The position numbers were made by a program, and so were the translations under genes. A DNA stretch of 61,312 nt from Candidatus Methylobacter favarea (GTDB lineage Bacteria > Pseudomonadota > Gammaproteobacteria > Methylococcales > Methylomonadaceae): positions 1 to 61,312 of the forward strand of contig NZ_CADCXN010000042.1 of NCBI RefSeq assembly GCF_902806695.1. The letters run 5' to 3'. This document shows, in pieces, positions 9,493 through 18,138 of the stretch; within the stretch, counting starts at the first letter, position 1; the number at the start of each line of letters is the position of its first letter. The notes beneath the pieces were generated by a model. That model saw nothing but the letters and a program-made list of their open reading frames with translations, did not search any database and was not told where the DNA came from.

Positions 9493-12255
9493 GTGGCAAG
9501 TATAATTTACTCCAGCGGAGAACATCCCTCGATCGCCGACCGCTCGGCTGCATACGCCAATCAGAACATAGCTTTTTTGTTTGATCTTCTGATGGATGTC
9601 ATCCGCTACAGACTGCCCGAACTTGAAGCTGTTATTCGCAATGAATCCGCGATTCCGGCCAATAATCCGAAGCTGCTGTTAAGGTTCCTGCAAGCTCGAG
9701 GCATCTGGTTTCAACTGCTGCAAATCGCTGAAGAAGACGGCGGCATGCTGCGCAGGCGCACCATAGAAGTAGAACAAGGCGCAGACCAGGTAATGGGCAC
9801 CTTTGATTGGGTATTTAGCGAGGCGGCCCAAGCCAATATTTCTGCACACGACATTCAGACTCTCCTGAATAATGCGAAAATCATTCCGGTAATGACGGCC
9901 CACCCTACTGAGGCGAAACGGGTATCAGTGCTGGAAATACATCGGCGCATTTATTTGCTTCTGGTGGAGCTTCAGTCCAGTCGCTGGACGCCCCGCGAGC
10001 ATGATGCCTTAGTGGATAAGGTAAGAAATGAAATCGACTTGCTTTGGCTGACAGGCGAGCTGCGTTTGGAAAAACCTACTGTCGCGCAGGAAGTAGCCTG
10101 GGGTTTGCATTTTTTTAATGAAGCATTGTTTGAACAATCGGCAGAATTGCTGAATAAACTGGACTTCGCCTTAAACCAATATTATCCCGAAGCTGATTTT
10201 ACCATTCCGCCATTATTTCAATTCGGTTCCTGGATAGGCGGAGATCGGGACGGAAATCCATTCGTTACCAATGAAGTGACCCGAAATACTTTATTTCATA
10301 ATCGCCGGGCCTGTTTGTATCGATACAAACAAAAACTGCAAGGTCTTATCCATAACCTGATTATTGCACGGCACAATATCAAGATTCCTGCTTCTTTTTT
10401 GGCGGTTTTGGATCAGGAGCTCAAATGCATTGAAAATGGTCAGGCGATAGCGGCAAGAAATCCCGGCGAACTATTCCGACAGTTTACCGTATGCATGTCT
10501 CATAAGCTGGCAAAGACTATTGAGGCATCGGAAAGGAATAGCTTCCCCGAATGTAATCAGTATGCCTACTATTCCGCGGATGAATTGATCAATGATTTGA
10601 GAATACTGGAAACAGCATTACTGGAGAGCAAAAGCGCAGGTATAACCAAAATGCTGGTAACGCCGCTAAGACGGGAAGCTGAAATCTTTCGGTTCAGAAC
10701 AGCCAATCTTGATCTTCGCCAAAATTCAACCGTAATCACGAAGACCCTGATATCACTATGGGCGGCAATTAATCAGAAAGAAGAAACAGATCGCCCGGCA
10801 GAAACCACTCTTGAATGGGAAAGCTGGATTAAGGAGCAACTGGACAATCCCTTGCAAATAGACATACCAGCCGGCAACTTATCGGCAGAGGCCCGGGAAA
10901 CCTTTGAACTGATGCAGCTGGTGGTTGGAAGCCGTGAAAAATTTGATGAACGGGCATTTGGCAATTTCATACTCAGCATGACGAGAACTTCCACGGATAT
11001 ACTGGGCGTTTATCTTATTGCCAAATTTGCCGGTCTATTTATAAAAGAAGACGGTATTGAATATTGTCTTTTACCTATCGTGCCTTTATTTGAAACAATC
11101 GAAGATTTAAGAGTGGCTCCTGCAGTGATGCGGGGATTATTGACGATTCCGTTGATACGCCATTCAATAGTAAAACAGGGAGGAACGCAGGAAGTGATGC
11201 TGGGTTATTCCGATTCCAACAAGGATGGCGGCTATCTGACCTCAAACTGGGAACTCAGCAAGGCTCAAACCAGGCTGATGGCGGTTGCCGAAGACTGTAA
11301 AATTCCTATCTCTTTTTTTCACGGACGCGGCGGCTCGGTAAGCCGCGGCGGCGCTCCGGCAGGCCGGGCGATTGCAGCCCAGCCTGCAGGTTCTGTGCAT
11401 GGCCAGCTTCGGGTTACCGAACAGGGCGAAGTCATATCCAGTAAATTCGCCAATCGTGGCACTGCCTTATATAATCTGCAACTTTTAGCTGCCAGCGTTT
11501 TTGAGCATAGCCTTAAATCAACCACGGAAGCAGAACTGCGACCCCGCAAGGAGCATTATGAGGCGCTTGAAGAATTATCACAGCTGTCTTATGAAGCTTA
11601 CCGGCTGCTCATTGAGCAGCCGGGGCTCGTTGACTATTATGCATCAGCCAGCCCGGTTGAAGAATTAGCTTTGCTGAATATCGGTTCACGCCCTGCGCGC
11701 CGATTCGGCGCTTCTTCATTATCGGATCTCAGAGCTATTCCCTGGGTATTTGCCTGGACTCAGAACCGGCATTTGATACCCGGATGGTATGGATTTGGCA
11801 GCGCACTGGAAAAATTTTCCCAAGCCCACGGCCAGGCCGGACGTGATTTACTTCAGCAATTGTTTGAGCAATCCCGGGTTTTTCGGCTGGTGATTGACGA
11901 AGTTGAAAAAACCCTTTGTCAGGTGGACTTGCTTATAGGCAAGGATTATTCTGAACTGGTAACTGACAGTTCAGTCCGGGAACAGATTTTCTCTAGGGTT
12001 CAGGATGAATATCATCGCACGGTCCAACATGTTTTAGCCGTATCAGGAAGCAATCTACTGGCTGAAAGATTTCCCCGTTTTCGGCGTAAACTGGGCAGAC
12101 GGCTGCCTTCAATCAATCAGGTTGGGCGCGAACAAGTAAAGCTGGTTAAATTTTTTCGCGAGACGAATAAGGAAAACCAGGAGCAACAAAAGAAATTGGT
12201 TTCTCTTTTATTGTCAATAAACTGTATTGCAACCGGCCTTGGCTGGACGGGATAG
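9493..12255 (+). CDS. ppc: Phosphoenolpyruvate carboxylase
   Basis: Carboxylates PEP to oxaloacetate, the main anaplerotic CO2 fixation step. The 920 residues cover the whole family length. The catalytic histidine motif VMTAHPTEAKR lies near residue 137, GYSDSNKDGGYL near 570 and the mobile-loop HGRGGSVSRGGAP near 609. The segment after it, GRAIAAQPAGSVHGQLRVTE, differs from the E. coli version and belongs to a divergent bacterial PEPC branch; I associate this type with methylotrophs, from memory. The start is GTG with AAAGGA upstream, since no ATG fits the conserved N-terminus better. The C-terminus ends in a tryptophan-threonine-glycine tail, keeping the terminal glycine typical of PEPC. 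Confidence 0.95.
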   Translation: MASIIYSSGEHPSIADRSAAYANQNIAFLFDLLMDVIRYRLPELEAVIRNESAIPANNPKLLLRFLQARGIWFQLLQIAEEDGGMLRRRTIEVEQGADQVMGTFDWVFSEAAQANISAHDIQTLLNNAKIIPVMTAHPTEAKRVSVLEIHRRIYLLLVELQSSRWTPREHDALVDKVRNEIDLLWLTGELRLEKPTVAQEVAWGLHFFNEALFEQSAELLNKLDFALNQYYPEADFTIPPLFQFGSWIGGDRDGNPFVTNEVTRNTLFHNRRACLYRYKQKLQGLIHNLIIARHNIKIPASFLAVLDQELKCIENGQAIAARNPGELFRQFTVCMSHKLAKTIEASERNSFPECNQYAYYSADELINDLRILETALLESKSAGITKMLVTPLRREAEIFRFRTANLDLRQNSTVITKTLISLWAAINQKEETDRPAETTLEWESWIKEQLDNPLQIDIPAGNLSAEARETFELMQLVVGSREKFDERAFGNFILSMTRTSTDILGVYLIAKFAGLFIKEDGIEYCLLPIVPLFETIEDLRVAPAVMRGLLTIPLIRHSIVKQGGTQEVMLGYSDSNKDGGYLTSNWELSKAQTRLMAVAEDCKIPISFFHGRGGSVSRGGAPAGRAIAAQPAGSVHGQLRVTEQGEVISSKFANRGTALYNLQLLAASVFEHSLKSTTEAELRPRKEHYEALEELSQLSYEAYRLLIEQPGLVDYYASASPVEELALLNIGSRPARRFGASSLSDLRAIPWVFAWTQNRHLIPGWYGFGSALEKFSQAHGQAGRDLLQQLFEQSRVFRLVIDEVEKTLCQVDLLIGKDYSELVTDSSVREQIFSRVQDEYHRTVQHVLAVSGSNLLAERFPRFRRKLGRRLPSINQVGREQVKLVKFFRETNKENQEQQKKLVSLLLSINCIATGLGWTG

Positions 12256-12304
12256 GGCTAAACGGCTGTTCTATTATTATCACTTTATTTCATTAAAATC
12301 CCAC

Positions 12305-13471
12305 ATGCTAAAACGGTTTTTTCAGCAAGCTGCCGGAGCATCTTTAGAACAACTCCCTGACCTGTCCGGAATACTGGAAAAACAATACCAGGAGCAGGCA
12401 ACTCGGAAAAATATTCAGTTCGATGATGCTCAATTCATGGCTTTGAAGCCTCTGCAATCCATTCTGGAAAAATTGCTTGCTGCGGTTGATTATGACCTCA
12501 AATCCGCTGCCTATAAACTCATCTCCAATCAGCCTGAAAAATGCCGCAGCTTATATATTTTTGGCGGAGTCGGACGTGGTAAAACCATGTTGATGGATTT
12601 ATTTTATGAGGCTTGTCCCCTTATCCAAAAACGGCGCGTACATTTTAACGCGTTTATGCTGGAGGTTCATGCGTTCATGCATCAATGGCGTCAACAAAAT
12701 AATACCGATGCAATTTCTGCATTGGCAAAAAAAATCAGGGGCTCAGCCCTGCTTCTATGCTTTGATGAGTTTCATGTCACCGATATCGCGGATGCGATGA
12801 TTTTGGGAAGACTTTTCAGCAGCTTATTTGCTTTAGGTACAACTGTCGTTATAACCTCCAACCGTCATCCCGAGGATTTATATCCGGGCGGACTACAAAG
12901 AGAATTATTTTTACCCTTTATTAAACTCCTTCAGGAAAGATCCGAAATTATAGAACTTGTCGCAAAAGAAGATTACCGGTTAAGTCGTTTGCAGGCCCTG
13001 AAGACTACTTACTATTGCCCGCTTGATGAAAACGCCGCTGAGTTTGTACAGCAAAGTTTTAATTACTTTACCAATTTTGCTCCCCGGCAACCCGGCAATT
13101 TAAAGGTTTGGGGGAGAAATCTCATTTTGGAAGCCGTGCATGGCGACATTCTCTTTACCTCCTTTGACCAGTTGTGTGAGCAGCCGCTAGGTTCCGCAGA
13201 TTATCTGGAAATTGCCAGAGAATTCAGTACCTTGATTTTGGCTGAAATTCCACGATTAAAGGCAGAAAAGCACAATGAAGCCAAGCGTTTTGCTACCTTG
13301 ATTGATGCCCTTTATGAACATAAGGTAAAACTGATTTGCAGCGCTGCCGTACCGGCTCACAAGATTTATACGCAGGGCGAAGGTGCGTTTGAATTTGAGC
13401 GCACGGTTTCCCGCTTAATAGAGATGCAGTCAGAAAATTATTTACATACTGAGCATATCGGCCGCTCATAA
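12305..13471 (+). CDS. zapE: Cell division ATPase ZapE (AFG1 family)
   Basis: AFG1/ZapE-type P-loop ATPase; in E. coli it associates with the Z-ring and affects FtsZ. With the ATG at 12305 (MLKRFFQQA) the protein has 388 residues. Walker A is FGGVGRGKTMLM at about residues 86-97 and Walker B is LLCFDEFHVTDIADA. The frame is open back to 12227, inside ppc, but those residues have no family resemblance. The gene begins 49 bases after the ppc stop on the same strand and may be read from the ppc transcript. Confidence 0.92.
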   Translation: MLKRFFQQAAGASLEQLPDLSGILEKQYQEQATRKNIQFDDAQFMALKPLQSILEKLLAAVDYDLKSAAYKLISNQPEKCRSLYIFGGVGRGKTMLMDLFYEACPLIQKRRVHFNAFMLEVHAFMHQWRQQNNTDAISALAKKIRGSALLLCFDEFHVTDIADAMILGRLFSSLFALGTTVVITSNRHPEDLYPGGLQRELFLPFIKLLQERSEIIELVAKEDYRLSRLQALKTTYYCPLDENAAEFVQQSFNYFTNFAPRQPGNLKVWGRNLILEAVHGDILFTSFDQLCEQPLGSADYLEIAREFSTLILAEIPRLKAEKHNEAKRFATLIDALYEHKVKLICSAAVPAHKIYTQGEGAFEFERTVSRLIEMQSENYLHTEHIGRS

Positions 13472-13651
13472 TCAACTTGGGCAGCCTGACTTTAAAAGAT
13501 TTCTATTAAAGGAAGTGAATAGTTAAGCTAGTTTTACCTCGCCTAATTAAAATGACTAAGTACATGTTAAATCACAGACTTAACGGTTTATCCTAAAGCA
13601 AGGGCGGCACAAGTACTCATCACTCTTGTTTTTCGCGTCCCATTTAACACT

Positions 13652-13716
13652 CCGTTCGTTCTGAGCTTGTTGAAGGGCTTGTGCTCATGGTTCGGCGAGC
13701 TCACCAGGAACCGCTC
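13652..13716. repeat. Imperfect palindromic intergenic repeat
   Basis: The left arm CCGTTCGTTCTGAGCTTG and the right arm with GGCGAGCTCACCAGGAACCG are imperfect inverted copies around GGGCTTGTGCTCATGG. It resembles a dispersed repeat found between genes in many proteobacteria, which contains CTGAGC...GAAGG and TTCG...GAGCTCA halves. It lies between the convergent zapE and mltD genes. Only one copy is seen here, so the family assignment comes from memory. Confidence 0.6.
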
Positions 13717-13755
13717 TTTTAAATTATCACCCGTCATAAATAACTTGACTGAATA

Positions 13756-15417
13756 CTAGGTTGAAGGCTGGCTATTATCAATCAAAACTTTCAATTTTAG
13801 GCCAGGCCGAAGGCCGTTAGTGAGAATATTCGCATTTGATTCACGCAAGTCGGCAACAGATACATTAAATTTTCTGGAAATCTGTAGCAGTGAATCCCCT
13901 TTATGAACTGTGTAATAAACCAGGCGGATTGTTGATAATGCCGTCGCAAGCTGCGGTTCAAGTTTTTTAATGGTAAGTCTTTTACCTGGAACCAGGTCTG
14001 TTTTTAAGGTAATTTTATTCCAGTCCGCAATATTTTTAGTGCTCACTGAAAATCGTTGGGCGATTTTCCAGAAAGTATCGCCTTTCTTAACAACATAAGT
14101 CTGAGTGTATCCGGATTTATGTCCAGGCGCTTTGGCAACAGGAGAAATATAAGCTGACTTTTTTAAGGCAGGAATCGCCAGGCGCATACCGGAACGGACA
14201 GTATTGCCGGCTAAATGGTTGGTTTGCCGTATTGACTTGAGGGTTGTATGATTTCGGGTGGCGACGGCTAGCAAACTTTCGCCAGCTTTAACTTTGTAGT
14301 AGCGTAGCCTTGCCGATGCTTTGGTATTTGCACTTACGACTGCTTTAGCTTCGTTCTGAAGCTGATCTGTGCTGACTTTACTGTATTGATTTAAATTTAA
14401 CCGATCTGCATAGGAGAGCTGGGCCAGATTTGTTTTAAAAAATTGCGCCTGTTGCACAGGAATTAACAGACGATGCGGGCCTTCCGGAGCCGTACACCAG
14501 CGATTAAAGCCAGGATTCAGCTTTAAAAATTCTTTCAGTGGAATGTTGGCCATTGCTGCGGCTTTGTTCAGGTCCAGCGGAGCTTTTATGTCAACGACTT
14601 CAAAATAAGGTTTATTGGGAATATGCTGCAAAGGAATGTTGTATTGTTCAGCGTTGGCAAATAATTTGGCAATAGCCAATAAACGGGGGACATAATTAAA
14701 CGTTTCCTCGGGCAGACTTAATGACCAGTAATCGGCAGGCAGATCAAGATCCTCGTTTTTTTCAATGCATTTTAAAATATTGCCCTTGCCGAAATTATAG
14801 GAAGCCAGGGCAAGCAGCCAATCCCCGTCAAAAGTCTCACTGAGCTGCTTAAGATAAGTAGTCGCAGCCTTTGTTGAAGCATAAACATCACGCCGACCGT
14901 CATACCAGGAGTTTTGTTGCAGCCCGAACAAACGGCCCGTAGCAGGGATAAATTGCCAAAGCCCTGAAGCTTGGCTTTTTGAATACGCATCGGGAATAAA
15001 GGAGCTTTCAACAACCGGTAATAAGGCCAGTTCGCCCGGAATGTCTTTCGCCTCAATTTCATCGAGAATCAGATGCAGATAGGGTTCTGCTCGCTGCTGC
15101 AGCGCAACAAGCGCGTCCGGATTCTGTAAATACCAGTTAAGCTCGCGGTCAATCCGTTCATTTTCAATAGGAGGCAGGGAGTATAAAGACACCAGTCTGT
15201 CCCAAATGGTGGCGTTATGTGTTAATTTGGTTTTAAATTTTTGTTTGGCGGGTACCAGCGAGGGGTAATGTATATAGCTGCTGCGGTCTTGCTTCGATAT
15301 TATTGGGGGTCTATCATTAATCCTCAGTGGAGCTTTACCGGTTTCCGAGCAACCGCTAGCGATTAATGAGATCAAAATTAATAAAAACATAATTAGCTTG
15401 CTAAAATTAACATTCAT
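13756..15417 (-). CDS. mltD: Membrane-bound lytic transglycosylase D (lipoprotein, three LysM domains)
   Basis: Cleaves peptidoglycan glycan strands at the inner face of the outer membrane. A lipoprotein signal ends in LIASGC, with the lipidated cysteine at residue 23. The SLT domain follows with catalytic glutamate 137 in PVVESSF, then SQASGLWQFIPATGR and ALASYNFGKGN. Three LysM repeats close the protein: YYKVKAGESLLAVA, TYVVKKGDTFWKIAQ and YYTVHKGDSLLQIS. The 553 residues exceed the 452 of E. coli MltD because of the third LysM. It is transcribed away from the methyltransferase gene, a neighbourhood also seen in E. coli (mltD-gloB-yafS-rnhA), here without gloB. Confidence 0.94.
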   Translation of the reverse strand: MNVNFSKLIMFLLILISLIASGCSETGKAPLRINDRPPIISKQDRSSYIHYPSLVPAKQKFKTKLTHNATIWDRLVSLYSLPPIENERIDRELNWYLQNPDALVALQQRAEPYLHLILDEIEAKDIPGELALLPVVESSFIPDAYSKSQASGLWQFIPATGRLFGLQQNSWYDGRRDVYASTKAATTYLKQLSETFDGDWLLALASYNFGKGNILKCIEKNEDLDLPADYWSLSLPEETFNYVPRLLAIAKLFANAEQYNIPLQHIPNKPYFEVVDIKAPLDLNKAAAMANIPLKEFLKLNPGFNRWCTAPEGPHRLLIPVQQAQFFKTNLAQLSYADRLNLNQYSKVSTDQLQNEAKAVVSANTKASARLRYYKVKAGESLLAVATRNHTTLKSIRQTNHLAGNTVRSGMRLAIPALKKSAYISPVAKAPGHKSGYTQTYVVKKGDTFWKIAQRFSVSTKNIADWNKITLKTDLVPGKRLTIKKLEPQLATALSTIRLVYYTVHKGDSLLQISRKFNVSVADLRESNANILTNGLRPGLKLKVLIDNSQPST

Positions 15418-15516
15418 CCCTAACCCCCTTATAGCGAAGTGTAATATTTAGTAGAAATTTATTATAACCTGTTTCTATTGAAAATCACTAAAGTCTTGTA
15501 TTGTTGAGTCTATTGA

Positions 15517-16233
15517 ATGAAACGCGATTTTCTGTTTGCCTGGTACCAGACCCCTCGAGGCAAGCTGCTGCAACAGCTTGAAGCCGACTATTTACAGCGT
15601 TCCATTACTGTCAGTTGTCAGCAGATTGTTTTGCAGATCGGCGGATTAGGGTGGGAAAACGACTTTATTGATTGTTCTTTATACAAAAATTTTACGGTGC
15701 TTGATGCCAAAAACGTGGGTTGCCAGGAAGGTCAAAAAATACAGGCAAAATCATATAATCTGCCTTTAAAAAGCGAAAGCGTCGACATGGTTATTATGCC
15801 GCATTTACTGGAGTTTGATGCCAATCGGTTTCAGACAATAAGAGAAGTCGAACGAGTTTTAAAGCCGGAAGGAATAGTGTTAGTGTTAAATTTTAATCCC
15901 TGGAGTATCTGGGTAAGATATCAATACATATGGGACAAAAGAATGGCTGATACATGGCGCGGACATTTTATTTCCCGTTCAAGAATTTTGGACTGGTTGA
16001 AAGTGTTGAATTTTGAAGTAACTGTATCATCACAGTTTAATTTTAATTCCGTAACCTCTACCCATGGAAAATTTATCGCCAATAAACATTCATTTACAGC
16101 GACGGCCTACGCTGTTAAAGCCATAAAACGCCGTTACAATTTAATTCCATTAACGCCTGTGATAGAGCTGAATCCCCGTTTGGCTTTGGTAAATTCTCTT
16201 AACCCCTCGGCACGGATGAGCAGCCATGACTGA
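15517..16233 (+). CDS. Class I SAM-dependent methyltransferase (YafS-like)
   Basis: The 238 residues have a Rossmann methyltransferase layout: a degenerate motif I in [13 protein letters not shown] (about residues 46-58), [12 protein letters not shown] as the motif-III/IV strand, and [22 protein letters not shown], typical of the methyltransferase 11 family. The glycine loop lacks the usual GxGxG form. Its position between mltD and rnhA matches E. coli yafS, whose substrate I do not know. It overlaps rnhA by 8 bp and is presumably cotranscribed with it. Confidence 0.8.
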   Translation: MKRDFLFAWYQTPRGKLLQQLEADYLQRSITVSCQQIVLQIGGLGWENDFIDCSLYKNFTVLDAKNVGCQEGQKIQAKSYNLPLKSESVDMVIMPHLLEFDANRFQTIREVERVLKPEGIVLVLNFNPWSIWVRYQYIWDKRMADTWRGHFISRSRILDWLKVLNFEVTVSSQFNFNSVTSTHGKFIANKHSFTATAYAVKAIKRRYNLIPLTPVIELNPRLALVNSLNPSARMSSHD

Positions 16234-16702
16234 TTCGGTCATTATCTATATCGATGGGGCCTGCCGCGGCAATCCGGGTCCGGGCGGATGGGGAGTCATC
16301 CTCAACTATAAAAATAAGACCAAGGAGCTTTACGGCGGCGAGCGGCATACAACCAATAACCGTATGGAATTGATGGCTGCAATACAGGCTCTGGAAACAT
16401 TAAAAAAACCCTGTTCAGTGCAGATTCATACCGATTCTCAATACGTGCGTCAAGGTATCACGGAGTGGATAAGCAACTGGAAAGCACGGGGATGGAAAAA
16501 TGCCGCTAAAAGGCCGGTTAAAAATGATGATTTATGGCGCAGACTGGACATTGCAATCAAGCCGCACACTATTGAGTGGCTATGGGTAAAAGGTCATTCC
16601 GGGGATAAAGGCAACGAGCGGGCAGATGCTCTTGCTAACCGTGGAATTGATTCCCTGACCCACGGCTCTCCGCAACTCCTTGATGAGCATGCCATTTTTT
16701 AA
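16226..16702 (+). CDS. rnhA: Ribonuclease HI
   Basis: Degrades RNA in RNA-DNA hybrids. The 158 residues keep E. coli numbering for all four metal-binding acids: D10 ([16 protein letters not shown]), E48 (RMELMAA), D70 (IHTDSQYV) and D134 (GNERADALA). The lysine- and tryptophan-rich basic handle ([19 protein letters not shown]) is present. The start overlaps the end of the methyltransferase gene. In E. coli rnhA and dnaQ are divergent; here they are on the same strand with an opposing HNH gene between them. Confidence 0.97.
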   Translation: MTDSVIIYIDGACRGNPGPGGWGVILNYKNKTKELYGGERHTTNNRMELMAAIQALETLKKPCSVQIHTDSQYVRQGITEWISNWKARGWKNAAKRPVKNDDLWRRLDIAIKPHTIEWLWVKGHSGDKGNERADALANRGIDSLTHGSPQLLDEHAIF

Positions 16703-16727
16703 TTTTTATACAGTATAAGGATCAAGC

Positions 16728-17111
16728 CTACTTTTTATTGCCTAATAAAGTTCTAAGGTCGGCAAATGGATTGTGAGTAGCAACAGGGTTAGCACGCTTA
16801 CCGGCTTGCAAATTACTGTCAAAGCGGGTTTGTTCATATTTTGAATGTTCATTATCATGGCAATACAGACACAATAATTCCCAGTTACTACCGTCCGTTG
16901 GATTATTGTCGTGATTGTGGTCTTTATGATGAACCGTTAATTCATTCAGATTTTTATGCGTAAATTCGCGCGCGCAGCGACCGCATATCCAGGGATAAAG
17001 TTTTAATGCCTGGCCGCGATATGACTGCTCTCTCAGTTCCTGGTTGCGCCTTGCTTCGGTAACAATCCGGTCCAGTTTTTTCTGATCAGCGTTGGATTTT
17101 TTTTGACCCAT
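16728..17111 (-). CDS. HNH nuclease, YajD-type
   Basis: A 127-residue protein with a central HNH endonuclease motif. CGRCAREF supplies a zinc-type cysteine pair near residue 43, LTVHHKDHNHDNN is the first histidine block, and NWELLCLYCHDNEH gives the asparagine, second cysteine pair and final histidine. Length and charged N-terminus (MGQKKSNADQKKLDRIV) match the YajD family, whose biological role is not established. It stands alone on the minus strand between rnhA and dnaQ, breaking what is usually an adjacent pair. Confidence 0.88.
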   Translation of the reverse strand: MGQKKSNADQKKLDRIVTEARRNQELREQSYRGQALKLYPWICGRCAREFTHKNLNELTVHHKDHNHDNNPTDGSNWELLCLYCHDNEHSKYEQTRFDSNLQAGKRANPVATHNPFADLRTLLGNKK

Positions 17112-17394
17112 ATAAATGACTCCACTTAGCTATAACTGTATTTAACTGAATTAATATGAATTCAGCATTTATAACATGACGCTACGGCTAGCCCAAGCCA
17201 GATTTGTCATCTTTTGATTAGCGCAAATCTATTTCAGACTTGAAGAACCGATAACGGCTAGTACTGTTTTATTTAAGCCGGGCTTAGTGTAGCAGAAAAA
17301 TCCGCAGGAATAGCCCCTCATTAATCAAGCTCTGTTGAAAGCTGATAAGGTATCATATAGCGCATGACTAATATTAAAACTTTCAGGTAACACA

Positions 17395-18135
17395 TTGGAT
17401 AATAGAATAAATACTGCCAGTCGCCAGGTAGTTCTTGATACTGAAACCACCGGTCTGAATCCGCAGGAAGGCCATCGGATTATTGAAATTGGCTGTGTGG
17501 AATTGATGAATCGTCGTCTGACCGGCAAGCGCTTTCATGTCTATATAAATCCTGATCGATTATGTGATGAAGGCGCGATTGAAGTTCATGGCCTCACTAA
17601 TGAATTTTTACAGGATAAACCTCGTTTTAAGGATATTTTTGAGGATTTTATTGCGTTTATTCGCGGCGCTGAATTAATAATTCATAATGCACCGTTCGAT
17701 ATAGGCTTTATTGATCACGAGCTTTCCTTATTAAATGACGAAGCCGGTACGATTGCGGGATACAGCTCCGTATTTGATACCCTGGCTTATGCCAGAAAGA
17801 AGCATCCCGGCCAAAGAAACAGCCTGGATGCATTATGTAAACGCTATGGCATTGATAATAGCCACCGGGATTTGCACGGGGCGCTGCTGGATGCTGAAAT
17901 TCTGGCCGATGTGTTTTTGTTAATGACCGGCGGGCAGTTTACGCTATTGGATGAAGGGTCATCGCAGTCGGAAGACACAGAAGCGCATGCAGTCATTAAA
18001 CTTCTATCCCTGGACCGGCCTGCCTTGACTGTCATTCGTTGTAATGAAATGGAACTGGCAGAGCATCAACAGCGCCTGGAGTTTATTGAAAAAACTAGCG
18101 GCAACTGCATTTGGAACAAAAAAAGTCAGGATTAA
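17395..18135 (+). CDS. dnaQ: DNA polymerase III epsilon subunit (3'-5' proofreading exonuclease)
   Basis: Proofreading subunit of the replicative polymerase. Exo I is VVLDTETTGLNP with D15 and E17. Exo II is IIHNAPFDIGFIDHEL. Exo III is the DEDDh type in HRDLHGALLDAEILADVF. The C-terminal tail after residue 190 would carry the polymerase-binding segment. The chosen start is TTG at 17395; an ATG inside the frame would remove the start of the exonuclease fold. It converges with deaD, their stops only 3 bp apart. Confidence 0.94.
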   Translation: MDNRINTASRQVVLDTETTGLNPQEGHRIIEIGCVELMNRRLTGKRFHVYINPDRLCDEGAIEVHGLTNEFLQDKPRFKDIFEDFIAFIRGAELIIHNAPFDIGFIDHELSLLNDEAGTIAGYSSVFDTLAYARKKHPGQRNSLDALCKRYGIDNSHRDLHGALLDAEILADVFLLMTGGQFTLLDEGSSQSEDTEAHAVIKLLSLDRPALTVIRCNEMELAEHQQRLEFIEKTSGNCIWNKKSQD

Positions 18136-18138
18136 AAT

